A DNA stretch of 34,777 nucleotides from an uncultured Clostridia bacterium (lineage in GTDB: Bacteria > Bacillota > Clostridia > Lachnospirales > CAG-274), in the NCBI GenBank assembly GCA_947630475.1, contig CANRHR010000016.1:1-34777 (forward strand). The letters are read 5' to 3'. Both the position numbers and the translations under genes were made by a program. The notes under the pieces are model-generated. The model did no database searches and was not told the origin of the DNA. It saw only the letters and a list, made by a program, of their open reading frames with translations. Of this stretch, positions 24,844-33,473 are shown one piece after another (position 1 is the first letter of the stretch; each line of letters begins with the position of its first letter).

Positions 24844-26358
24844 TTAAAAATTTATTTCTTCCATAAAAATATCATTAAAATCATTAATCTGCGCTAAATT
24901 TATATCAAATGCAGCCTTTTTTATATTTTCCAAGCAGCCTAAAGGCATAATTAAGGCTATATCTCTCAGCCCTCCCAATGAGCTGTTTCCGACAGAGCAA
25001 ATTTTACCCTCAAATTCAGCCGGAAGCAATCCTGTTCTGAAAGCCGAGCGTGTATTTATTTTAGAGCCAAATCCTCCCGACAAAAATATTGATTTTATAT
25101 CGCAAAGCTCAATGTCTGCTTTTTTTAGCAAAATTTTTATTCCTGCTCTTACCGCTGCCTTTGCAAGCTGAAATTTTCTTATATCCGCCTGACTTATTTT
25201 AACATTTTTGCCTATTTTTATGCCGCTGTCAAAATATTTTTCACAAATAAGACCATTTTTATCCACAATATTATTTTCAATAATTGCCGCAACTGCATCT
25301 ATCAGCCCCGATCCGCATATTCCAACCGCTTTTGCTTTATTTATCGTTTCATAAGACCATATTTTTCCATCAAAAGAAGCTGAGCATATCGCCCCCTCAA
25401 CCGATGCCATTCCACAGCTTATTTCACCGCCTTCAAATACCGGCCCGGCAGGAGCGGAGCATATAAACAATTTTTCGCCGTTAAAAACAGCCATTTCTGC
25501 ATTTGTGCCTATATCTATAAAAAGACTGTTTTTATTTTCCAACAGAGCGCAAAAAACAGCTCCGCTTACAATATCGCCGCCGACAAAAGCGCTTAAACAG
25601 TTAATAATATAAACATCCGCATTAAATTCATCGTTTCCAAATATATCTTTAAAACAATATTTTTTTAAATCATTAAAATTGCATTTAAACGGAAATTGAG
25701 AAATATCTTTGCAGTCCATTCCAAGAAGAAGATATGTCATAACCGTATTTCCGGCCAAAATAATTTTTTTAACTTCACATTTTAAAATATCTGTGCAAAG
25801 CTCATTAAAGCATCCCATAATATCCAGCTTTATTATTTTTTCAAGCTCTTCTTTATTTCCTTTAAGGCTTGCTTCCATTCTTGAAACAACATCGGCGCCG
25901 AAAGTGGCTTGAGAATTAATTTTTGAACAGACCTTTACAATTTTTCCGTCACGCAGATTTATCAACTGAGCTGCCAAAGTTGTTGTGCCTATATCTAAAC
26001 ATATGGCAAAACCTTTCTGCTCACTGTTAAAATCGAGATATTTATTTTCAAAATCGGCCAATATATCAAATTTCTTCTGCGGCTTCAATTCTATTTCAAC
26101 ATCTCTTATAGCTTTCATTCTGCATAAAAGTCTTAATCCCTCATTTACGGCTTTTTCTCCAAGCAGCTTGATATCGGCTTCATCATACGGATATGCCCTG
26201 TTTAAAACCTTAACAACGCATTTACCGCATTTGCCCTTTCCCAAACATGGCTGAGAAATTAAAATACCCTCTTTTTTTAAAAGTTCGCTAATGCTTTCTC
26301 CTCTGTATGCACTTAAAGCAGCGCTCTTTCCATCATATAAAACATTTATTTTAAGCAT
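24844..26358 (-). CDS. RACo-like corrinoid activation protein (2Fe-2S ferredoxin plus ASKHA ATPase)
   Basis: ATP-dependent reductive activator that restores inactive Co(II) corrinoid proteins to Co(I). The 504-residue chain has an N-terminal 2Fe-2S domain with C38, C44, C47 and C79 (C-x5-C-x2-C), a linker, then an actin-like ATPase domain beginning CLDIGTTTLAAQL (from 120) with SLFIDIGTNAEMAVF, AVGICGSGLID and SGGFGSKIN. This is the DUF4445/RACo layout. Known RACo proteins serve acetogenic or methyltransferase corrinoid proteins; the adjacent methionine-synthase activation-domain gene suggests the target here is a cobalamin methionine synthase. The ATG overlaps the end of that gene by 8 bases, so translation is coupled. 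No corrinoid protein gene lies in the window. Confidence 0.88.
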   Translation of the reverse strand: MLKINVLYDGKSAALSAYRGESISELLKKEGILISQPCLGKGKCGKCVVKVLNRAYPYDEADIKLLGEKAVNEGLRLLCRMKAIRDVEIELKPQKKFDILADFENKYLDFNSEQKGFAICLDIGTTTLAAQLINLRDGKIVKVCSKINSQATFGADVVSRMEASLKGNKEELEKIIKLDIMGCFNELCTDILKCEVKKIILAGNTVMTYLLLGMDCKDISQFPFKCNFNDLKKYCFKDIFGNDEFNADVYIINCLSAFVGGDIVSGAVFCALLENKNSLFIDIGTNAEMAVFNGEKLFICSAPAGPVFEGGEISCGMASVEGAICSASFDGKIWSYETINKAKAVGICGSGLIDAVAAIIENNIVDKNGLICEKYFDSGIKIGKNVKISQADIRKFQLAKAAVRAGIKILLKKADIELCDIKSIFLSGGFGSKINTRSAFRTGLLPAEFEGKICSVGNSSLGGLRDIALIMPLGCLENIKKAAFDINLAQINDFNDIFMEEINF

Positions 26359-26962
26359 TTATTTTCCTCCGTTTGTATATGCATTGCTTTGCGCTGCAAT
26401 TTTCGCAGTTATGCAGCGGCGAATTATTAACACTATAATCTGCGCCTATAATAAAACCTATGCTCTTGGCAGGCTTTAAGACGTAATTGTCGTTAACTGT
26501 TATTCCCCATTCGCCGCCGTTTAAGGCCGACACTATTTCTTTCATAACGTCCGCAGATGCATTTTCATGCGGATAAAACCTTTCGCCGAAGCCAATTCCT
26601 TTTTTGCATATATAAGCCAAAATTTCATCAGAAGCAATTTTATCTGTCTGCATTAAAAAATCATCGCACATACAATTAAGCATAATGGCTTTAAAATATT
26701 CTCCCTCTTTAAAAAAGCTGTCAATAACATTTTCAATTTTTTCCCCTATGCTTATTAAAACAAATATGCTGAAACTGTAAACGGATATCTTTTTATTTTT
26801 CAGCTCATAAATATATATCGGTGAAATTGTTTTGTAAAATAATTTCTCAAGCTCATTAAAAATATATTCCGACTGATCATATATCTGTGTATTTTCTTTA
26901 ATATCCAAAATTTCGAATATATTTTTTTTATTAAGCTTAACATAAAATTTATCATTATTCAT
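26351..26962 (-). CDS. Stand-alone MetH activation-domain-like protein
   Basis: A 203-residue protein resembling the C-terminal activation domain of cobalamin-dependent methionine synthase, detached from any catalytic part. Supporting features are the segment KKGIGFGERFYPHENAS and the motif VLKPAKSIGFIIGADYS, matching the family's SAM-binding strand region. A C-terminal cluster follows, NCENCSAKQCIYKRRK, with three closely spaced cysteines that may bind metal or an Fe-S cluster. Many Clostridia have MetH without its activation domain and encode that domain separately. GGAGG is 9 bases before the ATG. The following RACo-like gene is translationally coupled, and together they form a plausible reactivation module. 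The assignment rests on motifs only. Confidence 0.75.
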   Translation of the reverse strand: MNNDKFYVKLNKKNIFEILDIKENTQIYDQSEYIFNELEKLFYKTISPIYIYELKNKKISVYSFSIFVLISIGEKIENVIDSFFKEGEYFKAIMLNCMCDDFLMQTDKIASDEILAYICKKGIGFGERFYPHENASADVMKEIVSALNGGEWGITVNDNYVLKPAKSIGFIIGADYSVNNSPLHNCENCSAKQCIYKRRKINA

Positions 26963-27045
26963 TTGTACACTTCCTCCAAATCAACATCCGGACGGCAAAC
27001 AAAAAATTTCAAACTTTTTCTAATGTCAATAATATTCGTACTCCG

Positions 27046-29490
27046 CTATACTGCGCTCTTAACCGTTACGGCAGGATAAAAATATTTAATTATCTCTTCA
27101 AAGCTTTTTTTATTTGATGCAAGATATTCGGCTCTTTTTAAGCTTATGCCCACGCCATGACCATAACCGCCGCCTTTAAATTCCGCTTCGGTAAGATTTC
27201 CGTTTTCATCTTTAACTGTGTTTACATAAAAAAATCCGCTGGGCATTATATCAAGATTTTCCGCCGAATCATATCCCTTTTTATTTGTTATTACAGGGTT
27301 TCTGCCATATACAAACTGCTTAGGCTTAATTATCTTCCTAATAACATTATCGGTTTTTAATATAACAATTTCCTTTCCTGCCGTTATTTTAAGCTCCATA
27401 ACATTTCCTCCTTCCCCTCTTTTAATAACCTCTATATTTTTTATATTTCCAATATTTTCAACCTCTTTGCTTATAAATTTTCCGCTTTTGTCAAGGCATT
27501 TAACAAAGGCAGGGTAATCCTTATAAAGCCATTTTATGCTTGCATTGACACAGGCGGCAAGTTCATTTTGATTCATTTTAAAACTCCACCTAAACCAATC
27601 CGAATTTGTATCATCAGCTCCATTATCAATAAATTTTCTGAAAATTTCCTCATTGCTTAAATCGGGGTAATTCCCGCTTAAAAATTTAACTGATCTGCTG
27701 TATTTATCGCTTTCAAACGGAAATACAAGCTCTTTGCTCCACACCTCGCCCATAACTGCGCTTGAGCCGCAATCTTGGCTGAAATAATTTACATCTAGGC
27801 ATTTGTCTTCATATGTAATGCATAAACCCATTGTTTCATAAACAATATTTCTGCTTTTTTCGTCCGTTTTTGAACAAGCATAAAGCTGATAATTTTGCGT
27901 TCTGTCAACATTTGCCCCAAATTCCAATAGTTTGTTATCCTGCTTTTGCTTATATGCCTTGCTCCTTATAACAACGCTCATAAGCTTCAAAATTTCATCG
28001 TTTAAATTTTCGGCTTTAATCGTATTAAGCACGCTTGCAGTGTATTCTTCGATACCAACCTCATTAACCACAATATAGCCTTCGTTTTCTTTTCTTATTT
28101 CCACACTGCCGTTAACGCTTAAAAAACCTCCGCCGGGAATCTTTATTGATTTTATCAAAATATTGTTCTTTTCATCATCCGCTTTAACAATTATTCTTTC
28201 CTTTGAAAACAAATCATTATTTTTATCCTTTTCTATAACAATTTCCTGATCCGCTTTATAATTTCGTTCATCTTTTCCTGTTATAATTGTAAAATCTCCT
28301 TCGCAGCCTATATTTACCATACCGTTAAAATTTTTATTTTCGTTATTGTTTAAAAGAACTCTTATTTTGTCGCTTTTATTATCACTGTTTGCAACAGCTG
28401 CGCAAAGCCTGCCTTTATTTATGTAAAATTCATAGCTTTCACCGCTTATAAGATAAGAAATATCTTTTATGGCAGCATTTTTTCCGTCATAAAAATAAAC
28501 TTTAAATTCTTTTTCATAAAACAGATCTCCTATTGCTTCAAGCTCAATTTTTTCATCGTCCGCCATAATTATTTTTGAATTGATTTTATCCTCCGTAACA
28601 TTTAAATCGACTATTTTATCTGCGTTTATTTTTATGCTGCAAATATCTCCCTTTTTTATATCATATGAAATATCTTCCGATAATTCAAGTCTTCTTTTCA
28701 TGCCTCCTATAAAAACCTCCACCCCTGATTCACTGCTGTCGGTAATCAAAACATTTTTTATAAATGGTCTTGTATCGGTTATTTCATTAATTGTAAGTAT
28801 ATTTTTATCTTTAATCAAAGCTTCGGCTTCAGTTCCTATTATATTGTCGGTATTAATTCCCTGAGCATAAAAAAGCCCAATATCGGTTATAACAAATCCA
28901 TCCTTTATATCATTGCTTTGAGCGCTTGATGCAGCCAAAATAAGCTTTTGCTTTTTTATTTTTCCATATCCTTTGTTTTCCAAAACCTTTATATACAGCT
29001 CGTTCCACAAAGCTGTTGATATTGCTTTGTCCTTATTCTCATCGGTAAGCTTTATTTTAATTTTATTGTTTTTATCCATTCTGTCAATAATCGCTTGAGC
29101 CTGATTTAAAGTTAAATATCCATCGGGCTTAAAATTTTTTTCGTCCGCCCCAAACATAAAGCCGCCCTTAAAAACAGCGTTTATATATTTATCATACCAT
29201 TTATCCTGAGAAACATCTTCAAAATCAATTATTCTGTCAAAGCTGTTTATTTCATTGTCATCATAAAAATAATATGCCAGCATCTTTGCAGCCGATGCCC
29301 TTGTAACCGGCAGCTTATCTCCCACAATTCCCTTTTCATTTGCTATATCGCTTTCACTTACCGAGCTTAAGCCATCGGTGTATATTTCATTGTCTTTGCA
29401 GCCCGACAATACCGCAGATGCAATAAAAAAAGCCAATACCGACAATACTTTCAACAGATATCTTATCACATTAAATTTTGTTTTTTTCAT
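27046..29490 (-). CDS. Lipoprotein with SLH repeats and a SpoIID/LytB-like domain
   Basis: An 814-residue surface protein. Residues 1-31 form a lipoprotein signal with lipobox LSGC (C31). Residues 60-140 resemble SLH wall-anchoring repeats (FEDVSQDKWYDKYINAVFKGG, FKPDGYLTLNQA). The middle is beta-rich. From about 375 to the end lies a SpoIID-like domain: KIRVLL, YIVVNEVGIEEY, CLDVNYFSQDCGSS, and GGGYGHGVGISLKRAEYLA at 773-791. SpoIID enzymes cleave peptidoglycan lacking stem peptides. In the expected catalytic segment, family GVVxxEM reads SVLNTIK (487-492), so the active-site Glu seems to be Ile491, and the usual Gln after GxS is Leu. It may be an inactive wall-binding form. AAGGAGG precedes the ATG. 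Monocistronic as far as can be seen. Confidence 0.82.
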   Translation of the reverse strand: MKKTKFNVIRYLLKVLSVLAFFIASAVLSGCKDNEIYTDGLSSVSESDIANEKGIVGDKLPVTRASAAKMLAYYFYDDNEINSFDRIIDFEDVSQDKWYDKYINAVFKGGFMFGADEKNFKPDGYLTLNQAQAIIDRMDKNNKIKIKLTDENKDKAISTALWNELYIKVLENKGYGKIKKQKLILAASSAQSNDIKDGFVITDIGLFYAQGINTDNIIGTEAEALIKDKNILTINEITDTRPFIKNVLITDSSESGVEVFIGGMKRRLELSEDISYDIKKGDICSIKINADKIVDLNVTEDKINSKIIMADDEKIELEAIGDLFYEKEFKVYFYDGKNAAIKDISYLISGESYEFYINKGRLCAAVANSDNKSDKIRVLLNNNENKNFNGMVNIGCEGDFTIITGKDERNYKADQEIVIEKDKNNDLFSKERIIVKADDEKNNILIKSIKIPGGGFLSVNGSVEIRKENEGYIVVNEVGIEEYTASVLNTIKAENLNDEILKLMSVVIRSKAYKQKQDNKLLEFGANVDRTQNYQLYACSKTDEKSRNIVYETMGLCITYEDKCLDVNYFSQDCGSSAVMGEVWSKELVFPFESDKYSRSVKFLSGNYPDLSNEEIFRKFIDNGADDTNSDWFRWSFKMNQNELAACVNASIKWLYKDYPAFVKCLDKSGKFISKEVENIGNIKNIEVIKRGEGGNVMELKITAGKEIVILKTDNVIRKIIKPKQFVYGRNPVITNKKGYDSAENLDIMPSGFFYVNTVKDENGNLTEAEFKGGGYGHGVGISLKRAEYLASNKKSFEEIIKYFYPAVTVKSAV

Positions 29491-29583
29491 AAAGTTTTCC
29501 TCCTTAAAGTAAGAATAAACATATTTATGCCTGTCCTATATACATAATATATTTTTTAATTTTTATTTTTATGATATTTTCCG

Positions 29584-29643
29584 CCGACAAATAAGTATGC
29601 TTATACTCCTGCTGACAGGCGCCAAACTTGCTTATCGGGTAAA
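29584..29643. repeat. Small hairpin repeat with inverted ends
   Basis: It begins CCGACAAATAAGT and ends ACTTGCTTATCGGGTAAA; the two ends match as inverted repeats at 10 of 13 positions. It is the clearest copy of the family, about 57-60 bp, with no coding capacity. It lies between divergent genes. Confidence 0.45.
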
Positions 29644-29651
29644 TTTTTTTA

Positions 29652-29680
29652 TTTACACGGCAATCATACAATGTTAAAAT
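29652..29680 (+). promoter_or_regulatory. Candidate promoter for yerC-pcrA
   Basis: TTTACA (29652-29657) and TAAAAT (29675-29680) are 17 bases apart, each 5 of 6 to consensus. It would give a leader of about 150 bases. A second, weaker pair lies at 29753-29781. Confidence 0.5.
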
Positions 29681-29835
29681 TATAATCGAGTAAACAGATT
29701 GGTATATAAATATTTTTAAAAATCAATGTACTTACGCTGTGTAATCACAAATTTGTTAAAACACTTTATTCTTTCAATAATTAAAATTAAGACAATGTCT
29801 TTAACAGCACAGATTATTTTATTTGAGGTACTTAT

Positions 29836-30156
29836 ATGAATGAAAAATTAAAAAATTCGTCTGTTGATAATCTTTTTAACGCTGTGTTGCAATTAAAAAA
29901 TATCGAAGAATGTTATAATTTTTTTGAAGATCTCTGTACAGTTCATGAGCTTCAGGCTCTTGCTCAGAGGTTAGATGTTGCAATTATGCTTAAAAAAGGC
30001 GGCACCTATACAGAAATAAGTCAAAAAACAGGAGCATCAACAGCAACTATCAGCCGTATAAACAGAGCTTTAAATTATGGCTGTGATGGTTATGCTCTTG
30101 TGCTTAAAAGATTAGAGGAGAAATCAAATGATAACCGAAAAATTACAAACTCTTAA
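29836..30156 (+). CDS. TrpR-like YerC/YecD family DNA-binding protein
   Basis: A 106-residue protein of the TrpR-related YerC/YecD group. The helix-turn-helix is clear: LTVHEL-type segment CTVHELQALAQRLDVA, then GGTYTEISQKTGASTATISR as the recognition unit, then INRALNYGCDGYALVLKRL. Its regulatory target is not known from the sequence. A GAGGTAC ribosome site precedes the ATG. Its last 29 bases overlap the start of pcrA, so the pair is cotranscribed. In Bacillus, yerC likewise lies just ahead of pcrB-pcrA; pcrB is absent here. Confidence 0.93.
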   Translation: MNEKLKNSSVDNLFNAVLQLKNIEECYNFFEDLCTVHELQALAQRLDVAIMLKKGGTYTEISQKTGASTATISRINRALNYGCDGYALVLKRLEEKSNDNRKITNS

Positions 30157-32353
30157 CCCAATGCAAAAAAAGGCAGTCCTGAAAACAGACGGTCCTATTT
30201 TAATATTGGCCGGCGCAGGCTCAGGAAAAACAAGAGTTTTGACACACAGGATAGCCTATTTAATAGATGCTCTTAATGTAAATGCTTTTAATATTCTTGC
30301 TCTAACCTTTACAAATAAAGCAGCTAAAGAAATGAAGCAGAGAGTATGTGAAATAACACAAAGCGGATCCGATGTTTGGGTATCCACATTTCATTCAACC
30401 TGTGTACGCATACTGAGGAGAGATATACAAAATTTGGGTTATACAAATCAATTTACAATATATGACGCCGATGATTCGGAAAAGCTTATTAAAGAAATAT
30501 TAAAAACTCTCCAATTGGATGAAAAAATGTTTTCTCCAAAATCTGTTATGGCTGAAATAGGAAAACAAAAGGACAATCTTATTACACCCGATGTCTTTCT
30601 TGAAACAGCCGATAATTTTAGGCTTAAAAAAATTGCCGAAATTTATAAAATTTATCAATCAAGGCTTAAAGCCAACAACAGCCTTGATTTTGATGACTTG
30701 ATTTTTAAAACCGTAGAACTTTTTTCAAAAAACGCTGATATTTTGGATAAATATCAGCAAAGATTTAAATATATAATGGTAGATGAATATCAGGATACAA
30801 ACACATCACAATATAAGCTTATAAAGCTTTTAAGCTCAAAACACAAAAACATATGTGTTGTGGGTGACGACGACCAAAGCATATATGGCTGGAGAGGAGC
30901 AAATATAAGAAATATTCTGGATTTTGAAAAAGATTTTAAAAACGCCGAAGTTATAAAGCTTGAACAAAATTACCGCTCTACCAAAGTTATTCTCAATGCC
31001 GCAAATATGGTAATTAAAAACAACTTCGGCAGAAAATCAAAAAGTCTTTGGACAGAAAACATCGATGGTGATAAAATAATATGCAGATGTTTGGATTCAG
31101 ACCTTGAAGAAGCCAAATTTATATCAGAAAAAATAAATGAAAAAGTTAAATCAAACACAGCAAATTACGGTGATTTTGCCGTGTTGTACAGAAACAATGC
31201 TTTATCGCGAGTTATTGAAGAAAGGCTTGTACTTTCATCAATTCCTTATCGCTTATTTGGGGCGCAGAATTTTTATTCACGAAAAGAAATTAAAGATATT
31301 TTGGCATATCTTAAAGTCATTTACAATCCTCATGATGATATTGCCATTAAAAGAATAATAAATGTACCTAAAAGGGGAATAGGTGATTCATCCATAGAAA
31401 AAGTTAACGCATATGCCGAAAAAAACAGTATCTCATTTATGGAAGCTTTATCACAGGCAAATGAGATATCGGAGTTAAAATCAAGAAGCAAAAAGCTTTT
31501 TAGCTTTTATTCACTTATAAAAGATCTTTCGGAGCTTTCAGAAGAAATTTCCGTATCTCAGCTTTTAAATGCTGTTCTTGATAAAACAAACTATATATCA
31601 GAGTTTGCCGAAGAATCAAAATCAGATATCTCAGGCAGAATTGATAATATTCAGGAGCTTATAAATAAAGCCGTTGAATATGAGCAAAACAATGAGGATG
31701 CATCTCTTTCCGGCTTTTTGGAAGAAATTTCTCTTGTGGCTGATATAGACAACCTTAACAATGATGAAAACAGAGTAGTTTTAATGACTCTTCACAGCTC
31801 AAAAGGGCTTGAATTTGACTATGTTTTTATGGCAGGCTTTGAAGAGGGTATTTTCCCAAGCTTTCGTTCAATACTTGAGGGAGAGCCGAATATAATGGAG
31901 GAGGAAAGACGTCTTTGCTATGTAGGAATAACCAGAGCAAAAAAGCAGCTTTATATATCCTACGCAAAAACAAGGCTTCAGCATGGCAAATATGTATATA
32001 ATACAGCTTCGAGATTTTTGAAAGAAATACCGAAAGATTATCTCGACCTCAGCGAAAATGTTTCGAAAACGGAAAACATCTCCTCGCCGGTTAAAATAAC
32101 AAAAGCGGAAAATAAATTTAAACCAAAAAAGACATATTCAGGCTTAAAAAACAATTATGCCGCCAATATACCATCTCCAAAAAATATAGTGCTTGATTTT
32201 AATATTGGCGACAAGGTTAGGCAAATGAAATACGGAATAGGTACAGTTAAAAAAATAAGCCCGGCAGGGGCTGATTATGAAGTAACCGTTGAATTTGAAA
32301 AAGTTGGCGAAAAAAAGGTTATGGCTATGCTTGCAAAGCTTAAAAAGCTTTGA
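30128..32353 (+). CDS. pcrA: ATP-dependent DNA helicase PcrA/UvrD
   Basis: Superfamily 1A 3'-5' helicase for repair and removal of proteins from DNA. The 741-residue length is typical. Motifs are in order: Q-motif LNPMQKKAV, Walker A GAGSGKTRVLTHRIAY, motif Ia LTFTNKAAKEM, Walker B VDEYQDTN, motif III GDDDQSIYGWRGA, motif IV LEQNYRST, motif V LMTLHSSKGLEFDYVF, and motif VI EEERRLCYVGITRAKKQL. The C-terminal 60 residues form the Tudor-like domain (IGDKVRQMKYGIGTV) that contacts RNA polymerase in relatives. GAGGAG lies 8 bases before the ATG, inside yerC. Confidence 0.97.
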   Translation: MITEKLQTLNPMQKKAVLKTDGPILILAGAGSGKTRVLTHRIAYLIDALNVNAFNILALTFTNKAAKEMKQRVCEITQSGSDVWVSTFHSTCVRILRRDIQNLGYTNQFTIYDADDSEKLIKEILKTLQLDEKMFSPKSVMAEIGKQKDNLITPDVFLETADNFRLKKIAEIYKIYQSRLKANNSLDFDDLIFKTVELFSKNADILDKYQQRFKYIMVDEYQDTNTSQYKLIKLLSSKHKNICVVGDDDQSIYGWRGANIRNILDFEKDFKNAEVIKLEQNYRSTKVILNAANMVIKNNFGRKSKSLWTENIDGDKIICRCLDSDLEEAKFISEKINEKVKSNTANYGDFAVLYRNNALSRVIEERLVLSSIPYRLFGAQNFYSRKEIKDILAYLKVIYNPHDDIAIKRIINVPKRGIGDSSIEKVNAYAEKNSISFMEALSQANEISELKSRSKKLFSFYSLIKDLSELSEEISVSQLLNAVLDKTNYISEFAEESKSDISGRIDNIQELINKAVEYEQNNEDASLSGFLEEISLVADIDNLNNDENRVVLMTLHSSKGLEFDYVFMAGFEEGIFPSFRSILEGEPNIMEEERRLCYVGITRAKKQLYISYAKTRLQHGKYVYNTASRFLKEIPKDYLDLSENVSKTENISSPVKITKAENKFKPKKTYSGLKNNYAANIPSPKNIVLDFNIGDKVRQMKYGIGTVKKISPAGADYEVTVEFEKVGEKKVMAMLAKLKKL

Positions 32354-32399
32354 TACATAAAGCCGTTTATTAAAGAATACAGAATACAGGGATGATGAT

Positions 32400-33311
32400 A
32401 TGCTTGACGTTGCGCTTTTGGGAACAGGAGGAATGATGCCTCTTCCCGACAGATTTTTAACCTCTCTTATGCTTAGGCTTAACGGAAAATATATGCTTAT
32501 AGACTGCGGTGAAGGTACCCAAGTAAGCATAAAAATGCTTGGGTGGGGCTTTAAAAATATAGATGTTATTTGCTTTACACATTACCACGCCGACCATGTT
32601 GCCGGCCTTGTCGGTATTTTGCTTACAATAGGCAATTCGGGAAGGAGAGATCCCATTACTCTTATAGGCCCAAAAGGGCTTAAAAAAATGGTTGATGGAA
32701 TGAGAATAATATGTCCGGAGCTTCCATTTGAGCTTAATATGCTTGAAACGGAAAATATTACGGATAACTTTAAAATAGGCAATTTTGAAATAAATTCTCT
32801 AAAAGTTGAACACAGAATAGACTGTTATGCTTACAATATTATTGTAAGAAGAGCCGGCAAATTCGACATAAAAAAAGCTGAGCTTAACAATGTTCCAAAA
32901 GCTGTTTGGGGAGAGCTTCAAAAAAAAGATAAGGCTGAATATAACGGCATAATCTATACTCCTGATATGGTTTTGGGTGAAGAAAGAAAAGGAATCAAAG
33001 TAACATACTGCACAGACAGCCGGCCTATTAAAGAACTTGTTGAGTTTGCAAAAAAATCTGATCTTTTTGTGTGCGAAGGCATATATGCCGAAGATGAAAA
33101 ACTTGAAAAAGCTATTGAAAAAAAGCATATGATTTTTAAAGAAGCCGCACAACTCGGCAAACTTGCTGATGTTAAGCAAATGTGGCTTACTCATTACAGC
33201 CCGGCTTTAACCGAGCCGGAGCTTTTTGAGCAGGATGTTAAATCTGTTTTTGAAAAAGTTGAGCTTGGATATGACAGAATTAATACCAAAATAACCTTTG
33301 AAAACAATTAG
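32400..33311 (+). CDS. rnz: Ribonuclease Z-type metallo-beta-lactamase
   Basis: Endonuclease family that trims tRNA 3' ends. The 303-residue protein has the expected order of features: LLGTGGMMPLPDRF near the start, LIDCGEGTQVSI, the zinc motif HYHADH (H61, H63, D65, H66) followed by VAGLVGILL, H137-region VEHRIDCYAY, an Asp ligand in YCTDSRP, and a C-terminal His in LTHYSPAL. It has the RNase Z GEGTQ signature. Length matches bacterial RNase Z, but other members of this superfamily act differently, so the substrate is inferred. GGGATGATG precedes the ATG. It follows pcrA by 46 bases and is probably cotranscribed. Confidence 0.88.
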   Translation: MLDVALLGTGGMMPLPDRFLTSLMLRLNGKYMLIDCGEGTQVSIKMLGWGFKNIDVICFTHYHADHVAGLVGILLTIGNSGRRDPITLIGPKGLKKMVDGMRIICPELPFELNMLETENITDNFKIGNFEINSLKVEHRIDCYAYNIIVRRAGKFDIKKAELNNVPKAVWGELQKKDKAEYNGIIYTPDMVLGEERKGIKVTYCTDSRPIKELVEFAKKSDLFVCEGIYAEDEKLEKAIEKKHMIFKEAAQLGKLADVKQMWLTHYSPALTEPELFEQDVKSVFEKVELGYDRINTKITFENN

Positions 33312-33376
33312 AATCTTAAAAATTTTATATTCCTGCTCCGCTTACGCTGATAACTCATAGTACCCCTAAGAGAAAC

Positions 33377-33395
33377 AGCTTGCTTGTCGGTTAAA
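33377..33395. repeat. Conserved end of the small hairpin repeat
   Basis: AGCTTGCTTGTCGGTTAAA matches the ends of the repeats near 20216, 23765 and 29625. The left part of this copy is poorly conserved (around 33338-33376, with AGTACCCCTAAGAG resembling the hairpin core at 16593). Confidence 0.4.
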
Positions 33396-33439
33396 TTCTG
33401 CTTAAACCACAATGGTTGATTTAATTTTATGCTGATTTA

Positions 33440-33448
33440 TGATATAAT
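33440..33448 (+). promoter_or_regulatory. Extended -10 promoter of the phosphoglycerate mutase gene
   Basis: TGATATAAT is an extended -10 with a perfect TATAAT (33443-33448). The -35 position (33420-33425, TTTAAT) is poor, which is usual for extended -10 promoters. Confidence 0.45.
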
Positions 33449-33473
33449 ATTTACAAAAACAGGAGGAAGAAAA

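Larger units (their letters stand above)
29491..29835. other. 345-base divergent spacer between the SLH-SpoIID gene and yerC
   Basis: No gene is visible. It contains the leader of the minus-strand lipoprotein gene, the hairpin repeat at 29584-29643, and two candidate promoters for yerC-pcrA: TTTACA/TAAAAT at 29652-29680 and TTGTTA/AATAAT at 29753-29781. Confidence 0.5.

Noticed and set aside
29530..29560. Sporulation-sigma promoter (CATA-type -10) ahead of the SLH-SpoIID gene
   Set aside because: Only GCATAAATATG is suggestive, and it does not fit the consensus spacing well enough to claim.
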